Source: Bradyrhizobium prioriisuperbiae
Lineage (GTDB): Bacteria; Pseudomonadota; Alphaproteobacteria; Rhizobiales; Xanthobacteraceae
Assembly (NCBI RefSeq): GCF_032397745.1
Contig: NZ_CP135921.1
Location: 1,054,001 to 1,118,000, forward strand
Length of the DNA stretch: 64,000 nucleotides
Direction of reading: 5' to 3'
Positions 27,779 to 37,119 of this stretch are shown here, one piece after another. Below the pieces are notes generated by a model that had not been told where the DNA came from, did not search any database, and worked only from the letters and a program-made list of their open reading frames with translations. The position numbers and the translations under genes are program-made. Position 1 is the first letter of the stretch. Every line of letters starts with the position of its first letter.

Positions 27779-29284
27779 TTACGCCACCAGCGACAGCTGC
27801 GGCGCCTGGGCGACAAACGACTGGTTGCGGCCGCGGGACTTCGCTTCATACAGCGCCTTGTCGGCGGCCTCGATCAACAGCGCCGGCGTGGTCGCCGCGG
27901 TCGGCACCACGGCGGCGACGCCGATGCTGATCGTGGTCGCCCATTTGTCTGCGGACAGCCGCTCCACTCTGGCGCGGAGGTTTTCCGCAACCACAAGCGC
28001 CGCATCCGCGGCAAGCCCGGGCAGCAGCACGGCGAACTCCTCGCCGCCGTAGCGCGCAGCACAATCGCCGGCGCGCATCACGGCCTCGGTGATGCAGCCC
28101 GCAATCCGCACCAGCACCTGGTCGCCGGCCTGATGGCCGAACATGTCGTTGAAGGTCTTGAAGTGATCCGCATCGATCATCAGCAGCGCCAGCGGTTCAT
28201 CATGCCGCAGCGCGCGACGCCATTCCTGCGCCAGCACGAGGTCGAATTTGCGCCGGTTGCGCAACTGCGTCAGCGGATCGGTGGTGGCGAGCTCCTCCAG
28301 CCGGTCTTCCGCCCGCGCACGCCGCTTGATTTCCCGCGCCAGAACCAGCGTCGCCCCGATCACCAGCACAATCAGCGTCAGCATGACCGCGCCGATCCGC
28401 TGGGCTTCGTGCCGCCACAGGCTGAAGATGGTCTCCCAGGACTTGCCGACCACCACCACCAGCGGATGACCGCGGTCACGCCAGACATAGAGCCGTTCCA
28501 GCTGGTCGACCACGCTCGGCCGCGTGTAGAAGCCGCTCGGCTCGGTCAGCGACCGCAGCACCCCCGGCACGTTACTCAGATCCTTGCCAATGATATCGAG
28601 ATCGAAGGGCGTGCGCATGATCACGACGCCGTCGCGGCGGAACACGGTAATGGTGTCGTCGGGCTGCAACTGCAGCCGACCGAACAAATCGTGGAAATAA
28701 CTGAACCGCAGCGAACCGACCACAACCCCGAGGAAAGCCCCGTCCTTGCCGGTGATCCTGCGGCTCAGCACCACGGAATACGTGCTGCGGTGCAGGCCGG
28801 GACGACTGATGTAGAGGCCACGGTCTGCGCTGTCGCGGTGCACCTCGAAATAATCTTCGTCGGCGCGGTTCTCCGGTTTCGGCCGCAAGGACGAGGAGTC
28901 CAGCAGGAGATCGCCATGGGCGTCGAACACCTGGATTGCGCCAAAATGCTTTGCGGTGGCGGCATGATCGAACAGGATCATATGCAGCAACGGCTTGCTG
29001 ACGCTCGTCACCTCAGGCTCGATCATGTTGGTGGCGACCGCGCGCAGCGACAGATCATAGAGTTCGATGTTGCGGCCGATATCGGCGTCGATGGTCGCGA
29101 CCAGGTTTTCCATGGTCTGGCGCGCCAGCGCTTCCTCGCCCCGGCGCATGTCGAGCATGACGCTGCCGCACACGGCGGAGAAACCCAGCAGGGTGACGAC
29201 GCAGAACGACATCAGCAACCAGGCCGAGATGCGCCAAGATCTGAAATCCGACCCGAGGTCTCCGTTGTCTCGCCGCATAACCAT
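27779..29284 (-). CDS. membrane diguanylate cyclase with PDC/CACHE sensor
   Basis: The protein has a membrane helix (ISAWLLMSFCVVTLLGFSAV), a periplasmic PDC/dCACHE-type sensor of about 220 residues (DLSLRAVA, FQVFDAHGD-like core, DEDYFEVHRD, YISRPG), a second helix (GAVMLTLIVLVIGATLVLA) and a C-terminal GGDEF domain. The active site reads GGEEF, and an RxxD inhibitory site (RAGD) lies exactly five residues before it, so it should make c-di-GMP and be subject to product inhibition. The sensor suggests control by an extracellular small molecule, perhaps a carboxylate or amino acid. Two or three in-frame starts exist; 29284 has AAGGA upstream. Confidence 0.9.
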   Translation of the reverse strand: MVMRRDNGDLGSDFRSWRISAWLLMSFCVVTLLGFSAVCGSVMLDMRRGEEALARQTMENLVATIDADIGRNIELYDLSLRAVATNMIEPEVTSVSKPLLHMILFDHAATAKHFGAIQVFDAHGDLLLDSSSLRPKPENRADEDYFEVHRDSADRGLYISRPGLHRSTYSVVLSRRITGKDGAFLGVVVGSLRFSYFHDLFGRLQLQPDDTITVFRRDGVVIMRTPFDLDIIGKDLSNVPGVLRSLTEPSGFYTRPSVVDQLERLYVWRDRGHPLVVVVGKSWETIFSLWRHEAQRIGAVMLTLIVLVIGATLVLAREIKRRARAEDRLEELATTDPLTQLRNRRKFDLVLAQEWRRALRHDEPLALLMIDADHFKTFNDMFGHQAGDQVLVRIAGCITEAVMRAGDCAARYGGEEFAVLLPGLAADAALVVAENLRARVERLSADKWATTISIGVAAVVPTAATTPALLIEAADKALYEAKSRGRNQSFVAQAPQLSLVA

Positions 29285-29448
29285 ACCGTCCTTCACGATA
29301 CGGGATGCGCTCAATTGATTGCTGCAGTCTTTAGATGATCCCGCTGATGTGCACCGCAGTTAATAAGAGGTTTCATCGAACCGCGGCATTTCGCGAGGAA
29401 CTGCGGGCCGCACGGATCGTATTGGTCAAAATCTCCGCCGGCATCCCC

Positions 29449-29553
29449 ATGCAGATCGCGATCAGCGCGGGCGGCATCCTGGCCATGGTCGCCACGGCAA
29501 CACTGCTGAGCTGGATTGCGGTGGGCAGCAAGCAGCGGCCGGGGCTGTTCTGA
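29449..29553 (+). CDS. possible single-helix small membrane protein
   Basis: A 34-codon frame encodes a hydrophobic helix followed by a positively charged tail (GSKQRPGLF). It lies between the diguanylate cyclase start and the DUF7662-type gene. No good ribosome site is visible and the longer in-frame ATG at 29335 does not help. Weak call kept because the membrane-helix pattern is clean. Confidence 0.25.
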   Translation: MQIAISAGGILAMVATATLLSWIAVGSKQRPGLF

Positions 29554-29628
29554 GGCTCGGCAGCGCATCAGACTTGACCCGACCGTGCTTCATCTCCCAA
29601 AGAGGATGCAAAGGACCGAGGATTCCCT

Positions 29629-29898
29629 GTGAGCGACTACGACCCGCTGCGCGATCATCTGAAGAAGCAGACCCGGGACGACTTCGTCCTGACCATGGAC
29701 GAGATCGAGGAAATTCTCGGCTTCGGCCTGTCGCGCGCCTCGCACCGCGCCTCCTGGTGGGAGACCGCACGCAGCCCGCAAGTGGCGGCGCCGCAGCGCG
29801 TCGCGGTGTCCGAGGGCGGCTTCATCGCCACCCGCCTCGCCGATGGCAGCGGCGTGCGTTTCCAGCGGATCGGGACCATCAAGGCCTGGCGCCGCTGA
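29629..29898 (+). CDS. small DUF7662-like protein
   Basis: An 89-aa protein from a GTG start. It carries the pattern YDPLRDHLKKQ near residue 4, then MDEIEEILGFGLSRASHRAS, a WW pair and a basic Trp-containing C-terminus. This matches small proteins classed as DUF7662, found alone, in restriction-like loci and in many alphaproteobacteria, with no known function. The fold may be a helix-turn-helix-like nucleic-acid binder. Convergent with the beta-barrel gene. Confidence 0.7.
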   Translation: MSDYDPLRDHLKKQTRDDFVLTMDEIEEILGFGLSRASHRASWWETARSPQVAAPQRVAVSEGGFIATRLADGSGVRFQRIGTIKAWRR

Positions 29899-29919
29899 GC
29901 GCAGCATCAGCGCAGACCG

Positions 29920-31680
29920 TTACTGCTGCACGCGCACGCCCAGCGTCATCACCGTGGCCTGGGTGCTGGCGCCGGGGATGCTGCTGTCGACCCAGTCGTG
30001 GCGCAGCGAACCCTTGATCTGGAAGTTGCGATTGAGCTTGTAGACGAGATCGCCCGACACCGTGTAGCGGTTGTCGTTGCGTGCGAGCCCCTCATAATCC
30101 GCGGTGCCGTAGCCGAAGCGCGCGGTGGCGACCAGCCAGCGCTGCAGCGCGTGTTCGACCTCCCAGGTATAATTGCGCGTCTTTACGCCGGAGACGAACG
30201 GCAACGGGCTTTCGTCAATCGACGACGTCGCGATGAATTTCGCTGTCGTCAGTGGCGTGACTGTCCAGATCAGCGAGGCGCTGGTGAGCAGCCCGCTGAT
30301 GGGCGCCAGCCGCCCATCCTGATAGCTGCGGGTCAGCCAACCGACCGAGGCCTCGCCGGTGATCAGGCGCGTGAGTTCGAAGCTGGAACCGGCCTTGATA
30401 TAGCCGCCGTTGGAATCGCGCAGGAAGCCGAAATCGTCGATGGTGTTGTCATGCACGCGGGTGTCGGCCTGGACCTCGACAAACGGCTTGACGCCCGGTT
30501 GCCAATCATAACTCACGCGCGCGATGCCGCCATACTGGGTGAAATCGCGGCCGTCGTTCGAGACGCTCGCTCCACTGGCGAGCTTGGACCATTGATAGGA
30601 GGTGTGGTCGACGGTGCCAGTGAGCGACACATTGAGCCGGTTGAAATCGTGGTCGACGCCGAGCGAGGTGCCGTAGGTGGCGAATACCGGATAACGTGCA
30701 AGCCCGTCCGCGATGTTCGGGCTGCCGGGATTGTCGGTCGCGATCCGCAGCCGCAGTTCGCTGTTGATGCGGGTCTCTCTGTCGACGTCGATGCGGCCAA
30801 CGATGCGGCCGTTGAAGTCGGGCCGGTCGAGCGTGGTCGGCACGCCGCTCGATGCGCTGATGTCGCCCGGAAACGTCGAGCCGTAGCCGGTGAACGAACC
30901 GCGCAGATCGGCACTCAACGAATGCCGCTCCCAGTTCGAAGCGATCACCAGTTCGGGCGAGATCATCCAGAACGCCGAGCCTTTCGCGGGCGTCACGCGT
31001 GCAGGATTGGTGTCATAACCACCGGAGAGCTCGATCGCGCCCTTGGACAGGAAGGCGCCGTAATAGCTGCCGACCGCACCGAACGGATCGTCATCGACCC
31101 TGAGCCGCCGCCGCGGCGGCTGGCCGTCGATCGTGCCGGCAAGCGACTGTGGCACGCGGATGCCATTGGCGGTGACGGATGGTGGCGGCGTAATTTTCGG
31201 CGGCGCCGATGGCACCGGGCCGGTACGCACCGGCGGCAGCGTTGCATTGCCGGTGAGGGGTGCGGAGCCGCGCAGGCCAGGGACGACGCGTGCGCCGGCA
31301 GCCGCACCGGAGAGCGTCCCCGCCTTGGCCTTGGTCGCCGCCTTCTTTTTGCGTCCCAGCGAATCGTAACCGGTGGCGGCGGTGCCGGCACCGGAGGCCG
31401 CAGGCGTGCCCCAGGTCGGGGGCTTGCCCAGACGCGACGGCGCGGGCGGCGCTGGAGGCGGCTCGTCAGCAGTCTGCGATCCGGTATCGCCCGGCGTGGT
31501 CTGTGCGGTCCTGCGCAGGTTCGAGTTTTTGGGCGCGAAGCCGTCGCGCTGGGGATTGAACAGATCGCTGTTGACGGTCTGCGCCCCAGCCGGTGGAAAC
31601 AGCGCGATCAGGGCGGCAAGGCAAAGCGGCAGCGCGCGCGCAAGATGCACGCACGTGCGGCGGCCCGTGTCCGGGGCCAT
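29920..31680 (-). CDS. outer membrane beta-barrel protein (BBP2_2-like)
   Basis: The start at 31680 gives a 586-aa protein with a signal peptide (LPLCLAALIALFPPAGAQ), a Pro/Gly/Thr-rich linker of about 150 residues, and a C-terminal beta barrel of alternating hydrophobic and polar strands. Phrases such as SKGAIELSGGYDTNPAR, WERHSLSADLRGSFTGYG and VTGEASVGWLTRSY-like strands resemble the BBP2_2 family, often linked to polysaccharide export in Rhizobiales. The last residues (TVMTLGVRVQQ) form a final strand, but no terminal aromatic residue is present. Divergent from the arabinose-phosphate isomerase gene across AT-rich DNA. Confidence 0.8.
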   Translation of the reverse strand: MAPDTGRRTCVHLARALPLCLAALIALFPPAGAQTVNSDLFNPQRDGFAPKNSNLRRTAQTTPGDTGSQTADEPPPAPPAPSRLGKPPTWGTPAASGAGTAATGYDSLGRKKKAATKAKAGTLSGAAAGARVVPGLRGSAPLTGNATLPPVRTGPVPSAPPKITPPPSVTANGIRVPQSLAGTIDGQPPRRRLRVDDDPFGAVGSYYGAFLSKGAIELSGGYDTNPARVTPAKGSAFWMISPELVIASNWERHSLSADLRGSFTGYGSTFPGDISASSGVPTTLDRPDFNGRIVGRIDVDRETRINSELRLRIATDNPGSPNIADGLARYPVFATYGTSLGVDHDFNRLNVSLTGTVDHTSYQWSKLASGASVSNDGRDFTQYGGIARVSYDWQPGVKPFVEVQADTRVHDNTIDDFGFLRDSNGGYIKAGSSFELTRLITGEASVGWLTRSYQDGRLAPISGLLTSASLIWTVTPLTTAKFIATSSIDESPLPFVSGVKTRNYTWEVEHALQRWLVATARFGYGTADYEGLARNDNRYTVSGDLVYKLNRNFQIKGSLRHDWVDSSIPGASTQATVMTLGVRVQQ

Positions 31681-31910
31681 TACCCGCCAGCCTCTTCCCA
31701 CAAATAACTCCAATAAATCATACGCTTAACGAAACGTCGTCGCGGCGGCGCGCCGCAAAACGTCGTTAATGGAGTTAAAACAATTATGGTTAATGGGCCG
31801 TTGAGGGATCGGCGGGCGCCGTCGCCTCCCGCCAGCGAACGTGTTAGACAGCGCCCAATTGCGGCGCCAGGCGCCGACACGCCTTGCCTTGGATTGTTTT
31901 TGGATTGTTC

Positions 31911-32924
31911 ATGACCCGACCAAAACCGCGAGCCGCAGCGCTTGGGACTGACGACGCATCCGCCATCGCCTCGGCCCTGCGCACGCTCGACGCCGAAGGT
32001 AGCGGCATCACGGCCCTCGCCGCCGCCCTGCAGAACGGTCTCGGCGCGCCGTTCGCCGCCGCCGTCGCGCTGATCCGCAAGGCCTCCGGCCGCGTCATCG
32101 TGTCCGGCCTCGGCAAATCCGGGCACATCGGCCGCAAGATCGCGGCGACCTTCGCCTCCACCGGCACGCCGGCGTTCTTCGTGCACGCGGCTGAGGCCAG
32201 CCACGGCGACATGGGCATGATCACCGCCGACGATGTCATCATCGCGCTGTCGTGGTCGGGCGAAACCGCCGAACTGAAGAACCTGATCAACTACTCGCGC
32301 CGTTTCCGCATCGGCCTGATCGCGGTGACAGCCGAGGCCGATTCCACCCTCGGCAAGGCCGCCGATGTCTGCCTGACGCTGCCGAAGGCCCGCGAGGCCT
32401 GTCCGCACAACCTGGCGCCCACCACCTCTTCGCTGATGCAGCTGGCGCTCGGCGACGCCTTGGCGGTGGCGTTGCTGGAAAGCCGCGGTTTCACCCCGGT
32501 GGATTTCAGCGTGCTGCATCCCGGCGGCAAACTCGGCGCGATGCTGAAATTCGTCCGCGACCTGATGCACACCGGCGATGCGATCCCGCTCAAGCCGCTC
32601 GGCACCAAGATGTCGGATGCGCTGGTGGAGATGACCTCGAAGGGTTTCGGTTGCGTCGGCATCGTCGATATCAGCGGCAACCTGTGCGGCATCATCACCG
32701 ACGGCGACCTGCGCCGGAACATGCGCGCCGACCTGATGACGGTCAGTGTCGACGAGGTGATGACGAAGAATCCAAGAACAATCTCGCCCGATACGCTGGC
32801 CGGCGAAATGCTCGATACGCTGAATTCATCGAAGCCCGCCGTCACCGTGCTGATCGTGGCCGAAGGCAAGAAGCCGGTCGGCATCGTGCATGTGCACGAC
32901 GTGCTGCGCGCCGGCGTGGCCTGA
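31911..32924 (+). CDS. kdsD: D-arabinose 5-phosphate isomerase, KpsF/GutQ family
   Basis: This enzyme interconverts ribulose 5-phosphate and arabinose 5-phosphate, the first step to Kdo. The SIS domain carries VIVSGLGKSGHIGRKIA, the zinc/catalytic His in AEASHGDMG, and SWSGETAEL; HNLAPTTSS follows. Two CBS domains at the C-terminus (SDALVEMTSKGFGCVGIVD; ISGNLCGIITDGDLRRNM) are standard. The ATG at 31911 gives the usual 337-aa length; 31884 is in frame but less likely. The gene may also be called kpsF. It is a core lipopolysaccharide gene. A family A repeat follows its stop. Confidence 0.92.
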   Translation: MTRPKPRAAALGTDDASAIASALRTLDAEGSGITALAAALQNGLGAPFAAAVALIRKASGRVIVSGLGKSGHIGRKIAATFASTGTPAFFVHAAEASHGDMGMITADDVIIALSWSGETAELKNLINYSRRFRIGLIAVTAEADSTLGKAADVCLTLPKAREACPHNLAPTTSSLMQLALGDALAVALLESRGFTPVDFSVLHPGGKLGAMLKFVRDLMHTGDAIPLKPLGTKMSDALVEMTSKGFGCVGIVDISGNLCGIITDGDLRRNMRADLMTVSVDEVMTKNPRTISPDTLAGEMLDTLNSSKPAVTVLIVAEGKKPVGIVHVHDVLRAGVA

Positions 32925-32940
32925 CGGATCGTCTCAGATC

Positions 32941-33022
32941 GTAGCCCGGATGAGCGCAGCGACATCCGGGAATGAGCTCAGCCGCGCGTGACCCCGGATA
33001 TCGCTGCGCTCATCCGGGCTAC
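32941..33022. repeat. REP-like palindromic repeat, family A copy 3
   Basis: Opens with GTAGCCCGGATGAGCGCAGC and closes with the inverted GCTGCGCTCATCCGGGCTAC. These 20-base arms are nearly perfect. The element lies between the convergent kdsD and ubiA genes. Confidence 0.85.
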
Positions 33023-33029
33023 AAGAAGA

Positions 33030-33968
33030 TCAGACGGCAGCGCGCAATGCGGCGTCCACGACCAGGCTGGCAAACAGGATCAGCCCGGCGTCGCGATTCG
33101 ACCTGAACAGCTTCAGGCACAGCGCGGAATCGCGGATATCGATGCGCAGGATCTGCCGGGCGAGATGCGCTGCGAACATCGCAAGGCCGACGAAGGCCGC
33201 AAGGCCCGCTCCGGCCAGCACAAAGGCGAGCCCGAGCAGCGCCACCGCGAGCCCATAGAACATCACTAGGGCCGGCTTGGTGCGCTCGCCGAACAACAGC
33301 GCCGTCGACTTGATGCCGATCAGCGCGTCGTCCTCGCGATCCTGGTGAGCATAGATGGTGTCGTAGCCGATCACCCAGGCGATCGATCCGGCATAAAGCA
33401 CCAGGGCGGCCGCATCGATCCGCGCCAGGATCACCGCAAAGCCCATCAGCGCGCCCCAGGAGAACGCCAGGCCCAGCACCACCTGAGGCCAGTAGGTGAT
33501 CCGTTTCATGAACGGATAAACAGCGACAATCACCAGCGAGGCGATCCCGGTCAAAATCGCAAAACGATTGAACTGCAGCAGCACGATCAGTCCAATCAGT
33601 GCCTGGCAGACGAGAAACGCCACCGCCTGGCTGATCGTCACCTGGCCCGATGGAATCGGCCGCGAGCGGGTGCGCTCCACCCTGCCGTCAAGATTGCGAT
33701 CGGTGATGTCGTTCCAGGTGCAGCCGGCGCCGCGCATCACGAACGCGCCGATGAAAAACAGCACCACAGTGCCGGGAAGCTGGCGCAGGTCGCCGGCGAC
33801 ACCGGCGGCCAACGCTGCCGACCACCAGCACGGCATCAGCAGCAGCCAGGATCCGATCGGCCGGTCGAACCGCGACAGCCGCAGATAGGGGCGCGACCAT
33901 ACCGGCGCGCGGGTGTCGACCCAGTTATTGTGGGTCGCATCCGCAACGCGGGCTGTCGCGTCGATCAT
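33030..33968 (-). CDS. ubiA: 4-hydroxybenzoate polyprenyltransferase
   Basis: An integral membrane prenyltransferase of 312 aa that attaches the polyprenyl chain to 4-hydroxybenzoate in ubiquinone synthesis. Both Asp-rich motifs are present: NDITDRNLDGRVERTRSRP (first) and DREDDALIGIKSTAL (second), as are about eight membrane helices. The N-terminal arm contains RPYLRLSRFDRPIGSWLLL, typical of UbiA. Closely followed in the same direction by the small secreted protein gene upstream. Confidence 0.94.
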   Translation of the reverse strand: MIDATARVADATHNNWVDTRAPVWSRPYLRLSRFDRPIGSWLLLMPCWWSAALAAGVAGDLRQLPGTVVLFFIGAFVMRGAGCTWNDITDRNLDGRVERTRSRPIPSGQVTISQAVAFLVCQALIGLIVLLQFNRFAILTGIASLVIVAVYPFMKRITYWPQVVLGLAFSWGALMGFAVILARIDAAALVLYAGSIAWVIGYDTIYAHQDREDDALIGIKSTALLFGERTKPALVMFYGLAVALLGLAFVLAGAGLAAFVGLAMFAAHLARQILRIDIRDSALCLKLFRSNRDAGLILFASLVVDAALRAAV

Positions 33969-33978
33969 GGAAAAGCCG

Positions 33979-34725
33979 TCACCGCGCCAGCGCGTTGCCG
34001 TTGAGGGTCTCGAACGTCGCGCCGCCGCGCTTGGCGGCCCGTGCTTCGGGCAGTGCCGCGCTGGTTCCCAGCGCCTCGCTCAGGCTCGGCGCTGCCGGAC
34101 CGCCACCACCGCCCGCGGCGCGCTGCGCGGCCACGTTGCAAACGGTGGTCTTCATTTTCTCGGTGTTGGCGTGGCCGTCCCGCATCTGCTTGCCGATTTC
34201 CGGCGGGATGCCGCACTTCTTGGCATTGGTATCGATGAAGCTGATCATCTTGACTTCAGCGCCGGCGAAACTGGAGATCAGCTTGCAGGCCTCGTCCGGC
34301 GGCGCCTTGCGCGCACCGGCGGCCTTGATCAGCGCCGCTTTCTTCTCGGCATCCTGCCGCAGCGGCAGGAAGTGTTTCATGCAGTCCTCACCACCGGGCG
34401 GACCTGCCTGTTGCTGGGGACCGGGCGCACCGCCGAAAGCACCGGGACCGCCGAACACCGGCGAGGCTCCAGCCGGGGGAAACGCCGAGCCGCCGTTGAC
34501 CGGTGGGAAAGGCGATGATGACGGATTGGCCGCGGCCGAGTTGACCGGCGGGAACGGCGACGCATTGGCCGGCGCTGCCTGGGATTGCGACGGCAACGGG
34601 GCCGGGAACGCACCCTGCGCATGGACATCGGCGATCGGCAGCACGAGGCTCGCCATGAAACCCGACACGGCCAGGGGCAAAACCAGCTTCGGCAAAATCA
34701 GCTTGGGCAAATGTGGGGCGATCAC
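33979..34725 (-). CDS. exported Pro/Gly-rich hypothetical protein
   Basis: The GTG at 34725, preceded by GGAGGAG, gives a 248-aa protein; an in-frame ATG at 34842 lacks this support. A signal peptide ends VHAQG, followed by a low-complexity stretch with repeated SPFPPVN and GGPGAFGG units. The C-terminal half is folded, with Cys in GGEDCMKHFLPLR, ACKLIS, KCGIPPEIG and TVCNVA, four cysteines that may form two disulfides. Similar proteins occur in Bradyrhizobium and are unnamed. It precedes ubiA by ten bases on the same strand, so it may share its transcript. Function unknown. Confidence 0.75.
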   Translation of the reverse strand: MIAPHLPKLILPKLVLPLAVSGFMASLVLPIADVHAQGAFPAPLPSQSQAAPANASPFPPVNSAAANPSSSPFPPVNGGSAFPPAGASPVFGGPGAFGGAPGPQQQAGPPGGEDCMKHFLPLRQDAEKKAALIKAAGARKAPPDEACKLISSFAGAEVKMISFIDTNAKKCGIPPEIGKQMRDGHANTEKMKTTVCNVAAQRAAGGGGGPAAPSLSEALGTSAALPEARAAKRGGATFETLNGNALAR

Positions 34726-34912
34726 AGTTTCTCCTCCGGCAAGATCCAATGTCCCCCGATATCTCGCTTGCAGGCTTCTACGATTCTCGAAACCCCTTAA
34801 CAACCCGTGGAATAGGGCGGCAGCGCGGCGCATTGCCGCCAATCCTGCTGGAAAGACCGGTTTCCTGCCTGGAGCACCGCTGCTGTCGCGCCGGAACAGG
34901 CGTTCGATTGCT

Positions 34913-34980
34913 GTTTTGACGCGTTTCCTGACGTGACCCGCTCTCCAGATCGCTCGAAATGTCGGCCGAAAACGCTATAG
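34913..34980. repeat. dispersed intergenic repeat, family B diverged copy
   Basis: TTTTGACGCGTTTCCT at the left, GATCGCTCGAAA in the middle and GAAAACGCTATAG at the right match the family B element seen at 4513 and 54544. An insertion of about 11 bases interrupts the right arm. It sits just upstream of rsmE, where it could form part of the 5' leader. Confidence 0.6.
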
Positions 34981-35005
34981 AACACGAAACCTTGATGGAA
35001 ACCGC

Positions 35006-35755
35006 ATGCCGCAAGTCGACTTTCGCAGCCCCCGTCTGTTCACCGATTCGCCGCTGGCGGCGGGCGGCACCGTTCCGCTCGACCGCAACCAGAGCAACTA
35101 TCTCGGCAATGTGCTGCGGCTGGGCGCCGGTGACGGCGTGCTGGTGTTCAATGGCCGCGACGGGGAATGGCGGGCGCAGCTTGCCGGCCGCAAGCGTCCC
35201 GATCACCTGATCGTGGAGGCCCAGACCCGGCCGCAGGACCGCCTGCCCGATCTGACCTATGTGTTCGCGCCACTGAAGCACGCCCGCCTCGACTATATGG
35301 CGCAAAAGGCCGTGGAAATGGGCGCCGCGAGGCTTCAGCCGGTGGTGACGCGATTTACCCAGGCGAGCCGGGTCAATGTCGAGCGGATGCGCGCCAACGC
35401 GATCGAGGCGGCGGAGCAATGCGGCATTCTCAGCCTTGCTGAGGTCGCCGAGCCGGTCGCGCTAGCCCGCTATCTCGAGCAGCGCGCCGCCTCGCGCCTG
35501 CTGATCTTCTGCGACGAAAACGCTGAGGTCGCGGACCCGGTCGCGGCGCTGGGACAGCGCCGGCCCGCAGTCGGCGGCGTCGATCTGCTGATCGGCCCCG
35601 AGGGCGGCTTTGCCGAGGAGGAGCGTGTCTTGCTGCTTCGCCAGCCCGACGTGCTGACGCTGGCGCTGGGACCGCGGATCCTGCGGGCCGATACCGCGGC
35701 AGTGGCGGCCCTGGCCTTGGTGCAGGCCGTGCTCGGCGACTGGGCGACTTCATAG
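35006..35755 (+). CDS. rsmE: 16S rRNA (uracil1498-N3)-methyltransferase
   Basis: A 249-aa SPOUT methyltransferase. It has the N-terminal PUA-like domain (RLFTDSPLAA, then NYLGNVLRLGAGDGVLVFNG) and the SAM knot motifs LLIGPEGGFAEEE and LALGPRILRADTA at the C-terminus. LKHARLDYMAQKAVEMGA is another family block. Modifies U1498 in 16S rRNA. The gene is alone on its strand before the hisZG operon. Confidence 0.93.
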   Translation: MPQVDFRSPRLFTDSPLAAGGTVPLDRNQSNYLGNVLRLGAGDGVLVFNGRDGEWRAQLAGRKRPDHLIVEAQTRPQDRLPDLTYVFAPLKHARLDYMAQKAVEMGAARLQPVVTRFTQASRVNVERMRANAIEAAEQCGILSLAEVAEPVALARYLEQRAASRLLIFCDENAEVADPVAALGQRRPAVGGVDLLIGPEGGFAEEERVLLLRQPDVLTLALGPRILRADTAAVAALALVQAVLGDWATS

Positions 35756-35901
35756 CGCGAATGCACGCATAGGTTGCGTCTCTCGCCCATGGCATCACTC
35801 GGTTAAGCCACTTTGCAGTCCCTTGGCGGATGATGGGCGAATGGTGGTCGAAACTCCTCGGGCGGCATGCTAAAGGGCGGCCCCGTTTCGACTTTTAGAC
35901 A

Positions 35902-35944
35902 CATGATCGTATCGGAAGCTAGCTACGCAGTTTCCCCGATCATG
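35902..35944 (+). promoter_or_regulatory. hairpin in hisZ leader
   Basis: CATGATCG (35902-35909) pairs exactly with CGATCATG (35937-35944) and an inner GGAA/TTCC helix is possible. It ends 23 bases before the hisZ ATG. It could affect translation or stability of the hisZG transcript; no His-rich leader peptide was seen, so a classic his attenuator is unlikely. Confidence 0.4.
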
Positions 35945-35967
35945 CCTTAGATGAATATGGACGACAG

Positions 35968-37119
35968 ATGAGCCAGACCGCCGCCCCTGGTGCGACCGGA
36001 TCCGCCGTACCGGCGGAGGCATTGCTGTCGTCGTTTGCGTTGGCCGGCTACACCAAGGCGGAACCGGCGATCCTGCAGCCGGCCGAGCCGTTTCTCGATC
36101 TCTCCGGCGAGGACATCCGCAAGAGCCTGTATCTGACCACCGACGCGCGGGGTGAGGAGCTGTGCCTGCGGCCGGATCTCACGATCCCCGTGGCCCGTGA
36201 CTACCTGGCCTCCGCAGCCGCCGGACAGCCGGCCGGCTTCTGTTATCTCGGCCCGGTGTTTCGTTATCGCGACCAGCAGCCCAGCGAGTTCCTGCAGGCC
36301 GGCGTCGAATCGTTCGGGCGCACCGATCGCGCCGCGGCCGACGCGGAGATGCTGGCGCTGGGGCTGGACGCGCTGGCGGCGTTCAACGTCACCGATATCG
36401 ATATCCGCACCGGCGACGTGGCGCTGTTCGCCGCCCTGATCGATGCACTCGATCTCGCGCCATCGTGGAAGCGGCGGCTGATCAAGGATTTCAACCGCAA
36501 GACCTCGCTGGCGCAGGACCTGGAGCGGTTGACGCTCTCCACCGACACCGTCCGCAAGGGGTATGAAGGCGTGCTGGCGGCGCTGGCCGGCTCCGATCGC
36601 AAGGCGGCGCACGCGCTGGTCACCGACCTGATGTCGATCGCCGGTGCCACCAATGTCGGCGGCCGGTCGGTGGCCGAAATCGCCGATCGCTTTCTCGAGC
36701 AATCGACGCTGACCGGCGGCGCCTTGCCGAAGGATATTCGCCTGCTGATCGAGCGCTTCCTGACCATCACCGGCGAGCCGGACGACGCGCTGGCCCAGCT
36801 GCGCACACTGGCGTCGGACGCAGGCCTCGATCTCGCGGCGGCGGTCGACCAGTTCGAAAGCCGGATCGGTTTCATGGCCGCACGCGGCATCGACATCGCG
36901 ACGACGCGTTTTGCGACATCGTTCGGCCGCGGCATCGACTACTACACCGGTTTCGAATTCGAACTGCACCGCAAGGGCAACGGCGTCGAACCGCTGGTCG
37001 CCGGCGGACGCTATGACGGGCTGATGACGCGGCTCGGGTCGCCCAATCCGATCCCGGCGGTCGGTTTTTCGATCTGGATCGAAGCCCTCGCTGCCACATC
37101 CGCGAGGACCGTGCGATGA
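35968..37119 (+). CDS. hisZ: ATP phosphoribosyltransferase regulatory subunit
   Basis: HisZ is a catalytically inactive class II histidyl-tRNA-synthetase paralogue that completes and regulates the HisG enzyme. The 383-aa protein has the aaRS motif-2-like [37 protein letters not shown], and a terminal [16 protein letters not shown] with [10 protein letters not shown], but it lacks the anticodon-binding domain expected of a tRNA synthetase. Its stop overlaps the hisG start by four bases (ATGA), so the two are translationally coupled. Confidence 0.94.
   Translation: MSQTAAPGATGSAVPAEALLSSFALAGYTKAEPAILQPAEPFLDLSGEDIRKSLYLTTDARGEELCLRPDLTIPVARDYLASAAAGQPAGFCYLGPVFRYRDQQPSEFLQAGVESFGRTDRAAADAEMLALGLDALAAFNVTDIDIRTGDVALFAALIDALDLAPSWKRRLIKDFNRKTSLAQDLERLTLSTDTVRKGYEGVLAALAGSDRKAAHALVTDLMSIAGATNVGGRSVAEIADRFLEQSTLTGGALPKDIRLLIERFLTITGEPDDALAQLRTLASDAGLDLAAAVDQFESRIGFMAARGIDIATTRFATSFGRGIDYYTGFEFELHRKGNGVEPLVAGGRYDGLMTRLGSPNPIPAVGFSIWIEALAATSARTVR

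Noticed and set aside
27665..29338. 557-codon plus-strand frame
   Set aside because: Shadow of the GGDEF protein, which has intact catalytic and inhibitory sites.
29998..31707. 569-codon plus-strand frame
   Set aside because: Opposite the beta-barrel protein; no ribosome site and Arg-rich composition typical of antisense frames.
35756..35967. Histidine attenuator leader peptide upstream of hisZ
   Set aside because: No His-codon run in any short frame; the hairpin lacks an alternative antiterminator fold that I can see.
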